A stretch of 6,907 nucleotides of DNA, from assembly GCA_021159955.1 (NCBI GenBank), contig JAGHDJ010000035.1:1-6907 (forward strand), written 5' to 3'. Source of the DNA: Dehalococcoidia bacterium. Lineage in GTDB: Bacteria > Chloroflexota > Dehalococcoidia > UBA2247. Under the pieces are notes generated by a model. That model saw nothing but the letters and a program-made list of their open reading frames with translations. It was not told the origin of the DNA and did no database searches. A program made the translations under genes and the position numbers. Positions 5,420-6,907 of this stretch are shown piece by piece; position 1 is the first letter of the stretch; every line of letters begins with the position of its first letter.

Positions 5420-6568
5420 TTACTGTGTTGATTCTTGTTCAGGGGTGGAGTTATGGCTTCCTTCATCTTCCCGTTCTGTCTTTGGCAGGGTGTCGTTATT
5501 ATCCCCGGCAATGAAGTCCTCCACCTTATTATGCGCCTCGTCATCGGTATACTGCACGGCGGGAGATTTCATGAAGTAGGAAGAGGGCGCCAGCAAGCTG
5601 CCGCTCAGCCCTCTCTCAAGAGCCAGTTTACAGCACCTTATGGCATCGATAACCACACCGGCAGAGTTGGGGCTATCCCACACCTCCATCTTCATCTCTA
5701 TATTGAGAGGAACGTTGCCAAAGGTTGTTCCCTCCATCTTGATATGGCAGAACTTGCGGTCCTTCAGCCAGGGCACATAGTCACTGGGACCAACGTGTAT
5801 GTTCTCCTCTCCTATATCGTAGTCCAGCTGTGATGTCACGGCATTGGTCTTAGATATCCTCTTGGATTCCAGTCGATCCCTCTCCAGCATATTGTAGAAG
5901 TCGGTATTACCACCGAAGTTCAGCTGGTAGGTTCTCTCCAGCTTAACCCCTCTGTCCTGAAATAGTCTGGTAAGCACCCTGTGCGCAATGGTGGCTCCCA
6001 CCTGTGACTTGATATCATCACCAATAACAGGTAAGCCCTTTTCGGCAAACCTCTTCTGCCAGTAGTCCTCACGGGCGATAAATACCGGTATGCAGTTTAC
6101 AAAACCGCAGCCGGATTTCAGTATCTGTTCCACATACCACTTGGTAGCCTCTTCACTGCCCACGGGGAGGTAACTGACCACGACGTCGGTCTTAGTTTCC
6201 TTCAATATCTTAACTATGTCTGCCGTAGGTCCATGTGACTTGGTGATTATCTGCGAGAGATATTGCCCCAGTCCATCGTGGACCATGCCGCGCTGTACCG
6301 TTACTCCCGTCCGGGGCACATCGCAGAACTTGAAGGTGTTATTGGGTTCGGTGTAGATGGCTTCCGATAGATCCTTGCCTACCTTGTTCTTGTCTATATC
6401 AAAGGCGGCTACGAAGTTGATGTCACTAGGATGATAGCCGCCCAGATTGGTGTGCATCAGTCCCGGTATCTTCTCCTCATCAGATACCTTGCGATAGAAA
6501 TGTACTCCCTGTACCAGTGAAGAGGCACAATTGCCAACTCCTATTATGGCTACGTTTATCTTACTCAT
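5420..6568 (-). CDS. ino1: Inositol-3-phosphate (myo-inositol-1-phosphate) synthase, prokaryotic type (382 aa)
   Basis: NAD-dependent cyclisation of glucose-6-phosphate to inositol-3-phosphate in the cytoplasm, the entry to inositol lipids and inositol solutes. The N-terminal Rossmann motif is [16 protein letters not shown] (6-21). Further family segments are [17 protein letters not shown] (129-145), [11 protein letters not shown] (155-165), [18 protein letters not shown] (180-197), [11 protein letters not shown] (217-227) and [10 protein letters not shown] (235-244) with a likely active-site Lys. [11 protein letters not shown] (258-268) and [15 protein letters not shown] (297-311) complete the set. 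Length matches the shorter archaeal/actinobacterial form rather than the roughly 530-residue eukaryotic one. The last 40 or so residues are a polar, acidic, Ser/Thr/Glu-rich tail, probably disordered. AAGGAAGG lies about 14 bases before the start, slightly distant. It is first in the run, with a promoter at 6675-6703. Confidence 0.96.
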   Translation of the reverse strand: MSKINVAIIGVGNCASSLVQGVHFYRKVSDEEKIPGLMHTNLGGYHPSDINFVAAFDIDKNKVGKDLSEAIYTEPNNTFKFCDVPRTGVTVQRGMVHDGLGQYLSQIITKSHGPTADIVKILKETKTDVVVSYLPVGSEEATKWYVEQILKSGCGFVNCIPVFIAREDYWQKRFAEKGLPVIGDDIKSQVGATIAHRVLTRLFQDRGVKLERTYQLNFGGNTDFYNMLERDRLESKRISKTNAVTSQLDYDIGEENIHVGPSDYVPWLKDRKFCHIKMEGTTFGNVPLNIEMKMEVWDSPNSAGVVIDAIRCCKLALERGLSGSLLAPSSYFMKSPAVQYTDDEAHNKVEDFIAGDNNDTLPKTEREDEGSHNSTPEQESTQ

Positions 6569-6668
6569 ATTTCTTTTCTGTTCCTTCCTTTACTCATACT
6601 CAGCCTGGGGAAGCCTCCCCGGACATCAGTTCCCAACGAGGGCAGTGCCTCTCCTTTTTTCAGTGGGA
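6569..6668 (-). promoter_or_regulatory. Leader of the ino1 transcript with a small hairpin
   Basis: About 100 bases lie between the predicted transcription start and ino1. They contain a short GC hairpin: GGGGA (6607-6611) pairs with TCCCC (6616-6620) around an AGCC loop, with one outer wobble and one C-G pair. Nearer the start lies an AAGGAAGG. No known riboswitch is recognised. A 10-codon frame (6565-6597) ends in a TGA overlapping the ino1 ATG; its expression is doubtful. Confidence 0.35.
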
Positions 6669-6674
6669 CTATCA

Positions 6675-6703
6675 ATTATCGCCGCATTGAGCCCGACAGT
6701 CAA
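6675..6703 (-). promoter_or_regulatory. Sigma-70-type promoter of the ino1-led gene run
   Basis: On the minus strand there is TTGACT (6698-6703) and GATAAT (6675-6680) with a 17-base spacer (6681-6697). Each box has one mismatch to consensus. It points at ino1 and lies only about 15 bases from the probable insertion-sequence end. Confidence 0.72.
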
Positions 6704-6718
6704 GCCCGCGAATTGAAT

Positions 6719-6907
6719 GGCTCTACGTCAATAAGTGTGAAACCATGACCTCACAGCCTGGGTTAGCAGCCAATATTCTTATACGGAAGTTATCCATATT
6801 GCGGTAGCCATAAGCCATCCTCTTTATGGTCTTAATGCGATTGTTCTTCCCCTCAACAAAGCCATTGGTTATGCGGTAATCAAAGTAGTTTAGTATCTCC
6901 TCTCTCC
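6719..6907 (-). mobile_element. End of an ISL3-family insertion sequence (continues beyond window)
   Basis: The transposase 3' end is followed, overlapping its stop codon, by a sequence beginning GGCTCTACGTCAATAAGTGT (6719-6738, read inward). This looks like an ISL3-type terminal repeat starting with GG. The other end is outside the window, so the repeat cannot be matched. The flanking AATTGAAT (6711-6718) would be the expected 8-base target duplication if the boundary is right. Confidence 0.6.
6723..6907 (-). CDS. ISL3-family transposase, C-terminal 60 residues (5' part beyond window)
   Basis: DDE transposase of the ISL3 group, catalysing cut-and-paste or copying of its own element. Only the C-terminus is in view, ending in TAG at 6723-6725. 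The visible peptide contains YFDYRITNGFVEGKNNRIK followed by RMAYGYRNMDNFRIRIL. This is the highly conserved ISL3 end, including the Glu of GFVEG that completes the DDE triad. The frame is intact over the visible part. Whether the full element is active cannot be judged here. Confidence 0.88.
   Translation of the reverse strand, partial: REEILNYFDYRITNGFVEGKNNRIKTIKRMAYGYRNMDNFRIRILAANPGCEVMVSHLLT

Noticed and set aside
6531..6716. 61-residue plus-strand frame over the ino1 start and promoter
   Set aside because: No ribosome site and no recognisable domain; it covers the ino1 5' end, leader and promoter on the other strand.

Overview
The window reads as a piece of a bacterial chromosome made mostly of housekeeping genes, with one accessory gene and the edge of an insertion sequence. 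Both an inositol-phosphate synthase of the prokaryotic type and a CDP-alcohol phosphatidyltransferase of the phosphatidylinositol-phosphate synthase type are present. Together with sigma-70-type promoters, strong AGGAGG ribosome sites and moderate base composition, this would fit a Chloroflexota (Dehalococcoidia-like) genome. That placement is inference from gene content and protein feel, not from any search.

Left part (1-1125): a divergent heat-shock pair. A DnaJ/CbpA-type J-protein (cut by the left edge, minus strand) and an Hsp20 small heat-shock protein (plus strand) are fired by two back-to-back promoters, each with a 17-base spacer, within 175 bases. Hsp20 ends in a modest hairpin.

Middle and right part (1104-6703): a long run of seven co-directional minus-strand reading frames with gaps of 13-44 bases, best read as one transcription unit. 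In transcription order these are inositol-3-phosphate synthase, a CDP-alcohol phosphatidyltransferase, purA, coaE, a NudL-type CoA pyrophosphatase, and then a two-piece gene of the HARE-HTH/HrgA-like (COG2958-like) family. A good promoter at 6675-6703 precedes the first gene and a strong intrinsic terminator at 1172-1205 closes the run. The first two genes would make inositol phosphate and attach it to CDP-diacylglycerol. CoaE makes CoA and the Nudix enzyme degrades it. PurA makes adenylosuccinate.

The most unusual item is the HrgA-like locus (1104-2139). Its N-terminal helix-turn-helix and C-terminal PD-(D/E)xK-like parts lie in different frames. The C-terminal frame also overruns the terminator hairpin, whereas a single extra A would end the protein exactly at the hairpin foot. 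Two small indels in A-runs therefore explain the present layout. Right edge (6719-6907): the C-terminal end of an ISL3-type transposase with a probable element end just upstream of the inositol operon promoter.
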